From Acidimicrobiia bacterium (lineage in GTDB: Bacteria > Actinomycetota > Acidimicrobiia > IMCC26256 > JAMXLJ01): a stretch of 64,000 nt of DNA. Shown here one piece after another: positions 8,304 through 16,656 of the stretch (position 1 is its first letter; each line of letters starts with the position of its first letter). The DNA is taken from the NCBI GenBank assembly GCA_035651955.1, contig DASRES010000015.1:165705-229704 (forward strand), in the 5' to 3' direction. The notes under the pieces were generated by a model, which had not been told where the DNA came from, did not search any database, and saw only the letters and a program-made list of their open reading frames with translations. Made by a program: the position numbers and the translations under genes.

Positions 8304-10123
8304 GAATGTGTCCGCCGCTGTGTTCGGACCTCCCGAGTCGCGTCCTCGTCGACCGCGAGCGTGAGGTCGTCGAGCGAGCCGGTCAGCACGACGCCGTAGT
8401 CGCGCGTGGCGCCCTCGACGCTCACGTACTCGTCGAGGACGTCGTCGAGCACGGCCTGCGGGTCGCGGTCGAGCGGATCGCCCCAACCGCCGCCGCCGCC
8501 GTAGTCGTACATGATCCGCTGGCCGGCGCTGATCGGCACCCAGTCCGCGGTGTGCTGCACGACGAACGGGTCGTCGGAGCCGTAGCGGATCACCATCTTG
8601 TTCGGCTCGCCGGGGTCGCCGCCGCAGATCCCAGGCATCGGGTACTTCATGCCGACGACGTACGTGTAGACCTTCGCGTCGACGAGCACCTCCTTCTCGT
8701 AGTGGCTGCCGCACAGGCCGCGCCACTGGCCCGCACCGCCCGAGTCCGTGCGGTAGTCCCGGCTCCACTGGACGTGCGGGTAGAGGCTCTCGTTGATCTC
8801 GGCGGTCGCCTTCCACAGGTTGCCGAAGCTCGCGTTCTGCGCACCCCACGCGTCCATGCCCTTCGCCGCATTGCACCAGCCCGCGTAGACCTCGGCCGAA
8901 TGGTCGGTGAACGTCGCGCCGGTGCGCGGGTCCTGGCCGACGATGATCGTCGGGATGCCCGTCTTGTAGGTCTGGGGCACGGCCTTGTCCGGCAGGACGT
9001 GCTGCATCGCGACCGCGATCACCTCGCCGACGTCCGCGCCCGGGTGGTGCGTGCCCGCGCTCACCGGCTTGTTCGGGTGCGGGTTGAGCACGCACCCCTT
9101 CGGCACGACGAGCTTGATCTGGTCGAAGAAGCCCTCGTTCTTCGGGATCTCGGGGTCCATCATCGAGGCGATCTGCCCGATCGTGTAGCCGCGCGTGTTG
9201 CCGAACGTCGACCACGCCTGGATCTCCTGGCGCGTGTCGCTGCCCGTGTAGTCGATCGTCAGGTCGTCGCCGTCGACCGTGATCTTCACGTGCAGGTGGA
9301 TGTCGGGATTGCCGAGCGGGTCGTGGTCGACGTACGCGTCGGCTTCGTACACGCCGTCGGGCCACTCGGCGACCTCCTCGCGGAAGCGCTTCGCGGCGTA
9401 GTCGATCATGTGGTCGACGGACTCCTCGACGCCCTGCCTGCCGTACGCGTCGATCACCTCGCTCAGGCGACGGACGCCGAGCTGCGCCGCGCCGATCTGC
9501 GCGCGCAGGTCGCCGATGTAGTCGGGGAGGCGGTTGTTCGCCTGCAGCGCGTACAGCACGTCGCGCCGCTCGACGCCGCGGTCGATCACCTTCACGGCCG
9601 GCCACCGGACGCCCTCGCCCCAGATGTCGCCCGCGGTGACGTTGTAACCGCCGGGCACACCACCGCCGGTGTCGCCGTGGTGGCACTGGATGCTCGCGAT
9701 GAGCACCATGCGCCGGTTGCCGTCGGCGTCGTCCGCGAAGACGGGTGCGAAGACGTTGTAGTCGGGGAGGTGCCCGCCGCCGTGGTACGGGTCGTTGGCG
9801 ACGAACACGTCGCCCTCGCGGAACTCGTCCGCGCCGAGGAACTCGAGCGCGAAGCGCACGGGCAACGTCGACGTCAGCATGAACTGCGGGATGCCGACCG
9901 ACAGCGCCGCGAGCCGTCCCTTGGCGTCGAGGATCGTCGCGTTGCGCTCGTTGCTCTGGTTGAGGATCGGTGTGGTCGCGGTGCGGCTGACGTAGGTCGC
10001 CATCTCGAAGCAGATGGTCTCCATCGCGCCGCGCACGACCTCGGCGGTCACCTGGTCGACGGTGGGGCGCTCGCTCAGGCGACCCCGGTGGCCGGCGAGC
10101 TGGACGAGGTCGACGTGGGTCAT
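8300..10123 (-). CDS. hyuB: HyuB-type hydantoinase/oxoprolinase/acetone-carboxylase-like catalytic subunit
   Basis: The protein has 607 residues; the start is ATG 10123 with a GGAGG ribosome site 8 nt upstream. The hydantoinase B signatures are a VFVANDPYHGGGHLPDYNVFAPVF segment, IQCHHGDTGGGVPGG, and DYTGSDTRQEIQA, followed by NEGFFDQIKLVVPKG and SGGAGQWRG. The two His-rich loops are those that bind the metal in ketone carboxylases of this superfamily. It is the promoter-proximal gene of a four-gene operon (HyuB, HyuA, subunit 3, GMC) and diverges from a haem-oxygenase-fold gene. Substrate could be a hydantoin, oxoproline, an amide or a ketone; the family has all of these. Confidence 0.92.
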   Translation of the reverse strand: MTHVDLVQLAGHRGRLSERPTVDQVTAEVVRGAMETICFEMATYVSRTATTPILNQSNERNATILDAKGRLAALSVGIPQFMLTSTLPVRFALEFLGADEFREGDVFVANDPYHGGGHLPDYNVFAPVFADDADGNRRMVLIASIQCHHGDTGGGVPGGYNVTAGDIWGEGVRWPAVKVIDRGVERRDVLYALQANNRLPDYIGDLRAQIGAAQLGVRRLSEVIDAYGRQGVEESVDHMIDYAAKRFREEVAEWPDGVYEADAYVDHDPLGNPDIHLHVKITVDGDDLTIDYTGSDTRQEIQAWSTFGNTRGYTIGQIASMMDPEIPKNEGFFDQIKLVVPKGCVLNPHPNKPVSAGTHHPGADVGEVIAVAMQHVLPDKAVPQTYKTGIPTIIVGQDPRTGATFTDHSAEVYAGWCNAAKGMDAWGAQNASFGNLWKATAEINESLYPHVQWSRDYRTDSGGAGQWRGLCGSHYEKEVLVDAKVYTYVVGMKYPMPGICGGDPGEPNKMVIRYGSDDPFVVQHTADWVPISAGQRIMYDYGGGGGWGDPLDRDPQAVLDDVLDEYVSVEGATRDYGVVLTGSLDDLTLAVDEDATREVRTQRRTHS

Positions 10124-10157
10124 CGCTGCCTCCGGGTCACGCGGGTCACGGCTGAAG

Positions 10158-10238
10158 CTGACACGTGCGTCACCTCAAGCGTACACCGGCCCGGTGGGCC
10201 GGTCCCCGGCTGACACGGCCGTCGGGCCGCCGTACATT
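10158..10238. promoter_or_regulatory. Divergent promoter with two CTGACAC-type operators
   Basis: The 149-bp gap between hyuB and the haem-oxygenase-fold gene holds a near-palindrome CTGACACGTGCGTCAC (10158-10173) just downstream of a minus-strand -10 box TACGCT (10183-10178), and a second copy CTGACACGGCCGTCGG (10210-10225) just upstream of a plus-strand -10 box TACATT (10233-10238). Both operators keep TGAC at one end and GTCR at the other, six bases apart. This layout could let one repressor act on both genes. The boxes are read by eye. Confidence 0.45.
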
Positions 10239-10272
10239 CGAAGCGGCCGCGGGGAGCAACCGGAGGTGTGCC

Positions 10273-11049
10273 GTGTCCGAGCACCGGGAGTTCGTCGACG
10301 TTCGCGGGTCTCGTGCCGAGACGGAGGGCGCGTTGCCCGTCGACGAGTTCATGGCCGGGCTCGAGGCGCTGCAGGCCGAGATCGCGACCGAGAAGAACCT
10401 CGTGTGGGAGCGCGTCGCCGACGGGACCCTGTCGATGGAGCTCCTGAAGCGGCTCGCCAAGGAGTACTACTTCCTCGGCAAGTGGTACACGACCGAGTTC
10501 GGCTCGATCGTGTCGAACGCGCCGGACGTCGACGCGCTCGACCTCGGCACGAGCGAGCACTTCCAGCACTGGCTGCAGAACCTCGCCGACGAGACCGGCT
10601 TCGCGGGCGACCGGAACCATGTCGACATGAAGATCGAGTGGGCCCGGCAGCTCGGCATCAGCGACGACGAGCTGCTGTCGTACCGCGCGATGCCGGAGTC
10701 GATCGGCTCGGTGTTCACGACGCTCTTCTACATGCGTCGCTCGTACGAGGAGGGCCTCGCCGCGTTCGGCTGGGCGGGGGAGCGCTTCGCCGCGTCGACC
10801 GGGTACGCGAAGAAGATGTACGAGGGGATGCGCGAGCACTACGGCATCGACGTCGAGAACTTCAAGGTCCACGCGTACGCCGAGGAGGATCACGGCGCGG
10901 CCGCGGACTACCTGCTCCGGCAGGTCGCGATCACGGCCGGGCAGCAGCGCCGCATCCGACGCGCGGTGGAGCACGTGCTCGTGTGCCGCAACGCGCGCAC
11001 GGTCGCGCTCAACCGCTGGCTCGACGAACCGGGCGCGCTGCGGGGCTGA
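10273..11049 (+). CDS. Haem-oxygenase-fold (TenA/PqqC-like) iron-dependent enzyme candidate
   Basis: The protein has 258 residues from GTG 10273, with GGAGG at 10262-10266; the longer frame upstream lacks a ribosome site and runs through the promoter. It is all-helical with the pattern of the TenA/THI-4/PqqC superfamily. Candidate metal ligands, read from spacing, are the Glu of AEIATEKN, the Glu of AKEYYFLG, and a His/Glu/Asp/His cluster in VHAYAEEDHG about residue 203; members with such a cluster act as non-haem di-iron oxygenases. It diverges from the Hyu/GMC operon and shares its operator motif. Alternatively it is a TenA-like hydrolase, but the thiaminase Cys is not obvious. Confidence 0.6.
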   Translation: MSEHREFVDVRGSRAETEGALPVDEFMAGLEALQAEIATEKNLVWERVADGTLSMELLKRLAKEYYFLGKWYTTEFGSIVSNAPDVDALDLGTSEHFQHWLQNLADETGFAGDRNHVDMKIEWARQLGISDDELLSYRAMPESIGSVFTTLFYMRRSYEEGLAAFGWAGERFAASTGYAKKMYEGMREHYGIDVENFKVHAYAEEDHGAAADYLLRQVAITAGQQRRIRRAVEHVLVCRNARTVALNRWLDEPGALRG

Positions 11050-11081
11050 CGCGCGGCGCGGACGTCGAGGCGTCGCGCGTG

Positions 11082-11591
11082 CTATCGCCCGCCCCTACGA
11101 CCCTCGATCTCGTCCTGCAGTGCGTAGAGGATCGGCAGGGTCCGGTGATCCTTCGGCCGGTTCGCGGTCTCCTTCGACCGGATGATGTCGGCGAGCGAGG
11201 CGACCTTCACGGCAACGCCGTCGATGTCGAAGTGCACCGCGTGTTCGACGAGGTCGTCGTAGCCGTTCGTCCCCGCCGGGACGAACGAGATGTCGAAGTC
11301 GCCGTAGCGCGTAGTGCAGTTCACCATCGCCATACGCGCGAGGAGCTCGGCGTCGCAGGCGAAGGCCAGTCCGTCGGGCTCTGTGTGCGCGCGCACTCGC
11401 GCGTCCATCTGCCGCAACGCCGCGGCGAGCCGTACCAGGTTCTCGTGCGACCGCTCGGGGCAGATGTCGGCGTCGTTCGTCAGCGCCGAAGATCCGTAGA
11501 GCACGCCGGCGAGCCCGCCGATCAAGACGTAGCGGACGTCGTGCTCGGCGAGCACGCGCAGCATTGCCTCGGGCTGGAGCGGCTCAGGCAC
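11082..11591 (-). CDS. Nucleotidyltransferase of the AbiEii/MenT-like toxin type
   Basis: The protein has 169 residues. It carries a polymerase-beta-like nucleotidyltransferase core: YVLIGGLAGVLYGSS, then NDADIC, where the Asp pair of the hG[GS]-DxD motif would bind magnesium, and a later Asp in GDFDISFVP. The C-terminal part has IIRSKETANRPKDHRTLPIL, which is common in such proteins. It overlaps the upstream XRE gene by 8 bp. In AbiE, MenAT and similar systems such enzymes transfer nucleotides to tRNA or other targets and are held in check by a DNA-binding antitoxin. Toxicity here is inference; a housekeeping modification role is also possible. Confidence 0.75.
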   Translation of the reverse strand: MPEPLQPEAMLRVLAEHDVRYVLIGGLAGVLYGSSALTNDADICPERSHENLVRLAAALRQMDARVRAHTEPDGLAFACDAELLARMAMVNCTTRYGDFDISFVPAGTNGYDDLVEHAVHFDIDGVAVKVASLADIIRSKETANRPKDHRTLPILYALQDEIEGRRGGR

Positions 11592-11943
11592 TGGCTCGGT
11601 CGTGCCGTCGGGCGCTCGCGGCGAACCGCGACACGTGCTCGACGGTCCGGAGACGTTGCGCGGGCGTCATCGCGAGGTTGAGCGCGAGCTGGGTGCGGTC
11701 CTCGTCGTCGTGGCGCCGGAAGGTGAGGTCGGCCTCGAAGCCGCACGCCTGGAGGATGCGCCCGAGCGTGTCGACGCGCGGGATGTCGGCGCCGCGCTCC
11801 CACCGTGAGATCACCGACTGCTTGGTCCCCAGGCGGCGGGCCAGCTCCGCCTGGGTGATGCCCGCGTACCGGCGCGCGTCGCGGACCAGCGCGCCGGTGT
11901 CGACCCTGCTGAGGACCTGGCGTCCGGGACGGTCTGCTGCCAT
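11584..11943 (-). CDS. XRE-family transcriptional regulator, putative antitoxin
   Basis: The protein has 119 residues. Residues ~18-72 form a Cro/CI helix-turn-helix (GITQAELARRLGTKQSVISRWERGADIP), followed by a short C-terminal segment LALNLAMTPAQRLRTVEHVSRFA. That tail is one I associate with regulators placed in front of small nucleotidyltransferases. The gene precedes and overlaps the nucleotidyltransferase. An imperfect repeated palindrome sits directly upstream, as expected for autoregulation. The pairing is typical of type II or type IV toxin-antitoxin modules. Confidence 0.82.
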   Translation of the reverse strand: MAADRPGRQVLSRVDTGALVRDARRYAGITQAELARRLGTKQSVISRWERGADIPRVDTLGRILQACGFEADLTFRRHDDEDRTQLALNLAMTPAQRLRTVEHVSRFAASARRHDRASA

Positions 11944-11946
11944 GCC

Positions 11947-11964
11947 GATAGCCTATCAGCTATC
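11947..11964. promoter_or_regulatory. GATAG/CTATC operator in front of the XRE gene
   Basis: An AT-richer patch just 3 bp upstream of the XRE start contains GATAG C CTATC (a palindrome with one central base) followed after two bases by a second CTATC. Multiple half-sites at this position suit cooperative autorepression by the XRE protein. The -10 box probably overlaps it. Confidence 0.5.
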
Positions 11965-11988
11965 TCGACAGTACCGATGAGGTCTCTC

Positions 11989-14900
11989 TCAGGGGCCGGG
12001 TGCGAGGACGAGCGGGCCGAAGTTCCCTGCCGCGTCGACCGCCACGACGCCGACGTGCTGCGCGCCGGCCGGCAGCGTGATCGTCTGCGTGGTCCCCGCC
12101 GGTCCGGACGACAGCACGCCGAAGAACCCCTTCGACGACAGCACGAGGTATCCGAGCGCGCGCCCGTCGTACCAGTCGTCACCGGGCGCGGTGAAGGTCA
12201 CCGTCCTGCCGGCGCGGCGCAGGTCGCGCAGCGTCCCGGGCGGGCGCGTGTCGACGCCGTAGCGGCCGGTGCGGTGCTCGTCGTGGTGGTACGTCCACCA
12301 TTCGGAGTTCGCGCTCGCCCGGCCGGCCGTCTTCCAGTCGAACAGGTATCCCTCGCGTGTCACGACCACCACGTCGTTCGTCCCGCTCGCCGCGACGTCA
12401 CCCGCGCTCGCGGACCACAGTGCCCAGCCACCCGTGAAGCGGGGGAACCCGGTCACGAGCGCGCCCGCGCCGTCGTGCGCGGACAGCGCCGACGAGTCGG
12501 TCGTGTCGACGACGTCGGGCTTGCCGTCGCCGTTCACGTCGGTCACGAGCGCGGCGCCGAGGAAGTCGAGGCCCTGCAAGGTGGTCGGGTAGCCGGCACG
12601 TGGCGCGCCGGTCGCGGCGTCGTACGCCGTGTCGAGGTTGTGGATCCCGAACCCCGACGACGGCACGAGCAGCGCGGCGGCCATCGAGCCCGCACTGGTC
12701 GCGGGTGCGACGAACGACAACGGCCCGCCGCCGACGCGGCCGAACACGCCGCTCGTCGTGAAGCTGATCGGTATGTCGACCGGCGTGACCGAGCCGGTCA
12801 ACAGGCCCGCGCGGTTGCCGAGGATCGAGAGGAACGCGCTCGTCGCGGCGGCGTCCGAACCGTATGTCGTCATCAGCGTGCCGTTCCCGCCGAACAGGCG
12901 CGGCGGGGTGAAGACGGGCGCGGACTCGATCTCGTCGCGGCCGTCCCCGTTCACGTCGGCGGCGACGGGGACGTCGGAGCCCTCGGTGATGAACTCCTGC
13001 GCGGAGCCGTAGTACTCGAGCAGCCCGGGCATCGCGAGCGGCTGCCATCCCGCGACGGGCGTGCCGTTGGCGTGGTAGGCGAAGAGGTACGACGTGCCGC
13101 CGGGTTGGATGCCGTCACCGGTGATCGCGCTGTACTGGCTGCGCACGACGATCTCGGGACGGTGGTTGCCGTCGAGGTCCGCGATCGTCGCGGTCGCGTC
13201 GAGCTTGTTGTCGTTCACGATCGTCGTCCCGGCGGGCGGGGTGAAGCCCGCGGGCAACGTCACGTGCACCGGCCATCCGGGCAGCGGCTTCGCGTTCGCG
13301 TCCCACGCGTGCAGGTAGCCGTCCCAACCGGCCTGCACGACGTCGAGGTGCCCGTCGCCGTTGAGGTCGTCCAGCACGGGCGACGCGGTCGCGCCCTGCA
13401 CGGGCAGGCGCGTGTGCGGGAGCGCGGGACGCGGGATCGGCGGCGGTACGACGCCGTGGTTCATCGTCAGCGGCCACCCCGGTCGTCGATGGCCGGTGGA
13501 GTCGAAGACGTAGACCTTGCCCGCCGTCGACGTCGCGACGACCCAGAGGTGTCCGTCGTGGTCGAGGTCGCCGACCGCGACGCTGGCGACGATCGACTCG
13601 TGGCCCGGGTCGATGCCCGCGTGGGTCTTCGTCACGACGGTCGGGTCCGTGCGCGCGGGCCAGCCGGGGAGCTCGTGTCCCGTCGTCGGGTCGATCGCGT
13701 GGACCCGTCCGTCGGCGTCACCGAACACCGCGGCCAGGTGACCGGTTCCCTGGAGGTCGACGAGCGCAGTCTGCGATTCGCCTCCGATGCCGAACCGGAG
13801 GGGCGCCCCCGTCCGCAGCGCGGGGTCGTGGTGCACCGCGATCGTGCGCCGGTCCTCGCCGACACGACCGTGCGCGTCCGTCACGCGGAGACGGATCGTC
13901 ACCGTGTACTGCTCGGTGGCCTCCAGCGACTTGGTGTGCGACTCCTGGTACGGGGCGTTCCAGAACGACGGCGGGATCTTCGACAGGTCGAGCGTGCCGA
14001 GGGTCGTGTCGCGCGGCGTCGTGCCCGTACCCGTCCCGGCGGTGACGAACTGTGACTCGGTTGGTTGCGCGCCCGGCGCGAACTGCAGCGTCCACGAGTA
14101 GCCGGTGGAACGTTTCGCCTCCACGTGGCCCTGCACCGGGACGCGGGACGTCACCGTCGGGTCGTAGATCGAGTACCAGTCGGGCGACGTGATCCAGCCG
14201 ACGGGCGGGATGTCGTCCGTCGAGATCGCCTGCATCGCGCGGTGGACGTTGGGCCGGCCGTAGCCGTACTGGAGGTCCCATCCGGGCGCGCCCGGCCACC
14301 GCAGCGTCGGGTCGTCGATGTCGGACGCCGTCGCGCGCAGCACCTGCACGACCTCGGGACCGCTCAGCGCGCCGTGGATCAGACCCTGGTCGGACGCGAC
14401 GCGTCCGTACGACGACACGAGCGCGGCCGCGCCGCCGATCGTCGGTGTCGACTCCGACGTGCTCCCGCCCTGGGTCGGCACCGAGAACATGTTGTGCGTC
14501 CCGAACGACGTGAGGTCGGAGCGTTCGCGGAAGTTCGTCGTGAGCGCGTTCGCCGCGGTGCCCGGCACGCCCGCCGAGCTCGACAGGATGCCGTTGCCGG
14601 GCAGCACGTGCGGCCAGAACATGCCGCCCTGATGGTCGGTCGAGTCGAAGTCGTTCGACGACTCGGCCATGATCACGCCCTTGCGCCACAGCGCCTCGAC
14701 GGTCTGGCGCATGAAGCTCGAGTAGCCGAGGTCCGCGGTGACCGAGACGATCACGGACGCGCCGGAGTCCGCCGCGAACCACCACGCCTGGGCGAGGTCG
14801 TCGGTGCGGTCGAGCGCCTCGGCGCCGGCCTTGATCGGCAGGATCATGCAGCCGGGGCAGACACCCGCGCCTTCGAAGCCGTTGTTCGTCTGCGCGGCCG

Positions 14901-15549
14901 CCTGCCGCATCTGGTTGTCGGAGTGGCCGTAGGCGCTGTCGTACGTCGCGGGGTCGTTCTGGTTGTCGTAGAAGTCCCACCCGGAGATGTCGTCGACGTA
15001 GCCGTCGTGGTCGTCGTCCTTGCCGTTCGAGAACGCGACGATCAGGTCCTCGGGGTCGAGGTAGCCGTTGCCGTTCGTGTCGTGCACGCGCGGGTCGTGC
15101 GCATAGTCCTCGACGTTGAACACGCCGTCGTGGTTGGCGTCGTAGGTCGTCGACCCGTACGGCAGCGGGAGCTCGCCCTTGTTCAGGTAGACCTTGTCGA
15201 CGAGGTCGCGGGCGTCGGGCGAGTGCCAGTTGATGCCGCCCTCGACGTACGCGATGACCGTGTCGGGACGCCCCGTCGTGTAGTCGCGCCACGCCGCGTC
15301 GGCCGACATGCCGGCGGCGTTCTCCGGGTCGTGCGCGGTCGCCTTCGCGCACTGCGGGATGAACGAGTACAGGTGGTACTGGTCCTCGTTGACGGAGTGC
15401 GTCAGGCAGTTCGCCGGGCTGCCCTCGGCCGGCGCGTAGCCCGGGTCGTTGGGCGCGGTCTGCGGGAAGTCGGCCAGCGCGATCCCCGTCCCCGCGACGA
15501 TCGTCGCGACGACGGCGAGCACGACGACGAGCGTGCGCATCCGTGCCAT
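11989..15549 (-). CDS. Secreted S8 (subtilase)-family protein with calcium loops and FG-GAP/VCBS repeats
   Basis: The protein has 1186 residues. A Sec signal peptide covers residues 1-26. A subtilase-type domain spans roughly 85-460. The Asp position reads VIAYVEGGIN (Glu103, not Asp), His209 is in AYGHSDN, and the Ser loop is STSESTP (Ser365); Asn299 is a candidate oxyanion residue. Between the first two lie dockerin/EF-hand-like loops (DANHDGVFNVEDY, DTNGNGYLDPEDL, DDDHDGYVDDISGWDF) that likely bind calcium. From about 590 on, repeats such as DLNGDGHLDVV, DVNGDGRDEI and DVNGDGKPDVV form a beta-propeller of the FG-GAP type. It is exported and probably acts outside the cell. The altered Asp may lower or change peptidase activity. 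Confidence 0.88.
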   Translation of the reverse strand: MARMRTLVVVLAVVATIVAGTGIALADFPQTAPNDPGYAPAEGSPANCLTHSVNEDQYHLYSFIPQCAKATAHDPENAAGMSADAAWRDYTTGRPDTVIAYVEGGINWHSPDARDLVDKVYLNKGELPLPYGSTTYDANHDGVFNVEDYAHDPRVHDTNGNGYLDPEDLIVAFSNGKDDDHDGYVDDISGWDFYDNQNDPATYDSAYGHSDNQMRQAAAQTNNGFEGAGVCPGCMILPIKAGAEALDRTDDLAQAWWFAADSGASVIVSVTADLGYSSFMRQTVEALWRKGVIMAESSNDFDSTDHQGGMFWPHVLPGNGILSSSAGVPGTAANALTTNFRERSDLTSFGTHNMFSVPTQGGSTSESTPTIGGAAALVSSYGRVASDQGLIHGALSGPEVVQVLRATASDIDDPTLRWPGAPGWDLQYGYGRPNVHRAMQAISTDDIPPVGWITSPDWYSIYDPTVTSRVPVQGHVEAKRSTGYSWTLQFAPGAQPTESQFVTAGTGTGTTPRDTTLGTLDLSKIPPSFWNAPYQESHTKSLEATEQYTVTIRLRVTDAHGRVGEDRRTIAVHHDPALRTGAPLRFGIGGESQTALVDLQGTGHLAAVFGDADGRVHAIDPTTGHELPGWPARTDPTVVTKTHAGIDPGHESIVASVAVGDLDHDGHLWVVATSTAGKVYVFDSTGHRRPGWPLTMNHGVVPPPIPRPALPHTRLPVQGATASPVLDDLNGDGHLDVVQAGWDGYLHAWDANAKPLPGWPVHVTLPAGFTPPAGTTIVNDNKLDATATIADLDGNHRPEIVVRSQYSAITGDGIQPGGTSYLFAYHANGTPVAGWQPLAMPGLLEYYGSAQEFITEGSDVPVAADVNGDGRDEIESAPVFTPPRLFGGNGTLMTTYGSDAAATSAFLSILGNRAGLLTGSVTPVDIPISFTTSGVFGRVGGGPLSFVAPATSAGSMAAALLVPSSGFGIHNLDTAYDAATGAPRAGYPTTLQGLDFLGAALVTDVNGDGKPDVVDTTDSSALSAHDGAGALVTGFPRFTGGWALWSASAGDVAASGTNDVVVVTREGYLFDWKTAGRASANSEWWTYHHDEHRTGRYGVDTRPPGTLRDLRRAGRTVTFTAPGDDWYDGRALGYLVLSSKGFFGVLSSGPAGTTQTITLPAGAQHVGVVAVDAAGNFGPLVLAPGP

Positions 15550-15592
15550 GTGCCCCCTCCGTGACGACCGGTCCGGAGACCGGCTCGCGCCG

Positions 15593-16585
15593 CTACGTGA
15601 TCAGCTCCGCGAGCCGGTCATGGTGCCAGTCGGCGTTGCCCAACCATGCCTCCGACGCGAACGCCCGGCGGACGAACAGGTGAAGGTCGTGCTCCCACGT
15701 GTAGCCGATGCCGCCGTGGATCTGCACCGAGTCCTTGCCGATGCGGCGGACCGCGACGCCCGCCGTCGCCTTGGCCGCGTGCGTCGCGCGGTGCCGTTCA
15801 CGGTCGTCGGCGTCGAGCGTCATCGCCGCGTAGTAGACGGCCGCCCACGCGCGCTCGAGGTCGAGGGCCATGTCCGCGAGCTTGTGCTGGACGGCCTGGA
15901 ACGAGCCGATCGGCCGGTCGAACTGCACGCGCTCCTTGGCGTACGCGAGCGACATGTCGAACAGGCGCCGGCACGTGCCGACCTGCTCCGCCGCCAGCGC
16001 GACGGTCGCGCGCTCGAGGACGCGCGTGAGCGCGCCTTCGTCGACGGGAGTGGCGGGCGACGCTCGCAGCGACGAGGTGTCGACGTCGAACAGGCGGCGA
16101 GTCGTGTCGATCGTCTCGATGAGTCGCGCGGGCGGTGTGTCGACGATCGTGACGACCGGTCCGGCGTCGACGACGGCGACGTGCTCGACGCGGGCCACCT
16201 CGGGCACGAACGTCTTCGCCGGGTCGCCGTTCGCGCGCCACACGCCGTCGGGCCCCGCGACCGCCACCGTTCCGGTCACCTCGCCTGCGAGCACCTTCTC
16301 GAGGAGGTCCGAGCCGATCGCGTCCAGCAGCGGTGCGAACAGCGCGACCGTCGCGAAGAACGGTCCGGGCGCGGCGACGTAGCCGGTCTCCTCCACGAAG
16401 AGGCACAGGTCGACGGCCGACCCCGTGCCGAGCGCGCAGAACTCGCGCAGGTGCTCCCACAGCGGCCGCGCGACCGACGGGTCGTCCATGTGCGCGCGCA
16501 GCAACGACGTCGGGCACTCGCGCGCGAGCAACGCGCGCGCGGTGTCGCGCAGCAGCTCCTGCTCGTCGGTGAGTGCGAAGTCCAT
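15593..16585 (-). CDS. Acyl-CoA dehydrogenase, short subunit (FadE-like)
   Basis: The protein has 330 residues, shorter than the usual ~380. The N-terminal helical domain (FALTDEQELLRDTARALL) and the C-terminal domain (AYAKERVQFDRPIGSFQAVQHKLADM, DSVQIHGGIGYTWEHDLHLFVRR) are clear, while the middle beta domain is reduced. It follows the longer FadE-like gene by 71 bp. In mycobacteria such pairs (for example FadE28-FadE29) form alpha2-beta2 heterotetramers acting on steroid side-chain CoA esters, with one FAD-active subunit. I infer the same arrangement here. Confidence 0.87.
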   Translation of the reverse strand: MDFALTDEQELLRDTARALLARECPTSLLRAHMDDPSVARPLWEHLREFCALGTGSAVDLCLFVEETGYVAAPGPFFATVALFAPLLDAIGSDLLEKVLAGEVTGTVAVAGPDGVWRANGDPAKTFVPEVARVEHVAVVDAGPVVTIVDTPPARLIETIDTTRRLFDVDTSSLRASPATPVDEGALTRVLERATVALAAEQVGTCRRLFDMSLAYAKERVQFDRPIGSFQAVQHKLADMALDLERAWAAVYYAAMTLDADDRERHRATHAAKATAGVAVRRIGKDSVQIHGGIGYTWEHDLHLFVRRAFASEAWLGNADWHHDRLAELIT

Positions 16586-16656
16586 CTACCGGTCGTGTGT
16601 TGGGACAGAAAGTCGTCGTATGGCCGACAAAGCGACCCAACGCGCCGTCGTCACCG

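Noticed and set aside
6177..9686. Extended HyuA frame of 1169 residues
   Set aside because: The first ~460 residues are Arg-rich and lie antisense-like over HyuB in another frame; the GTGA junction at 8303 explains the true start.
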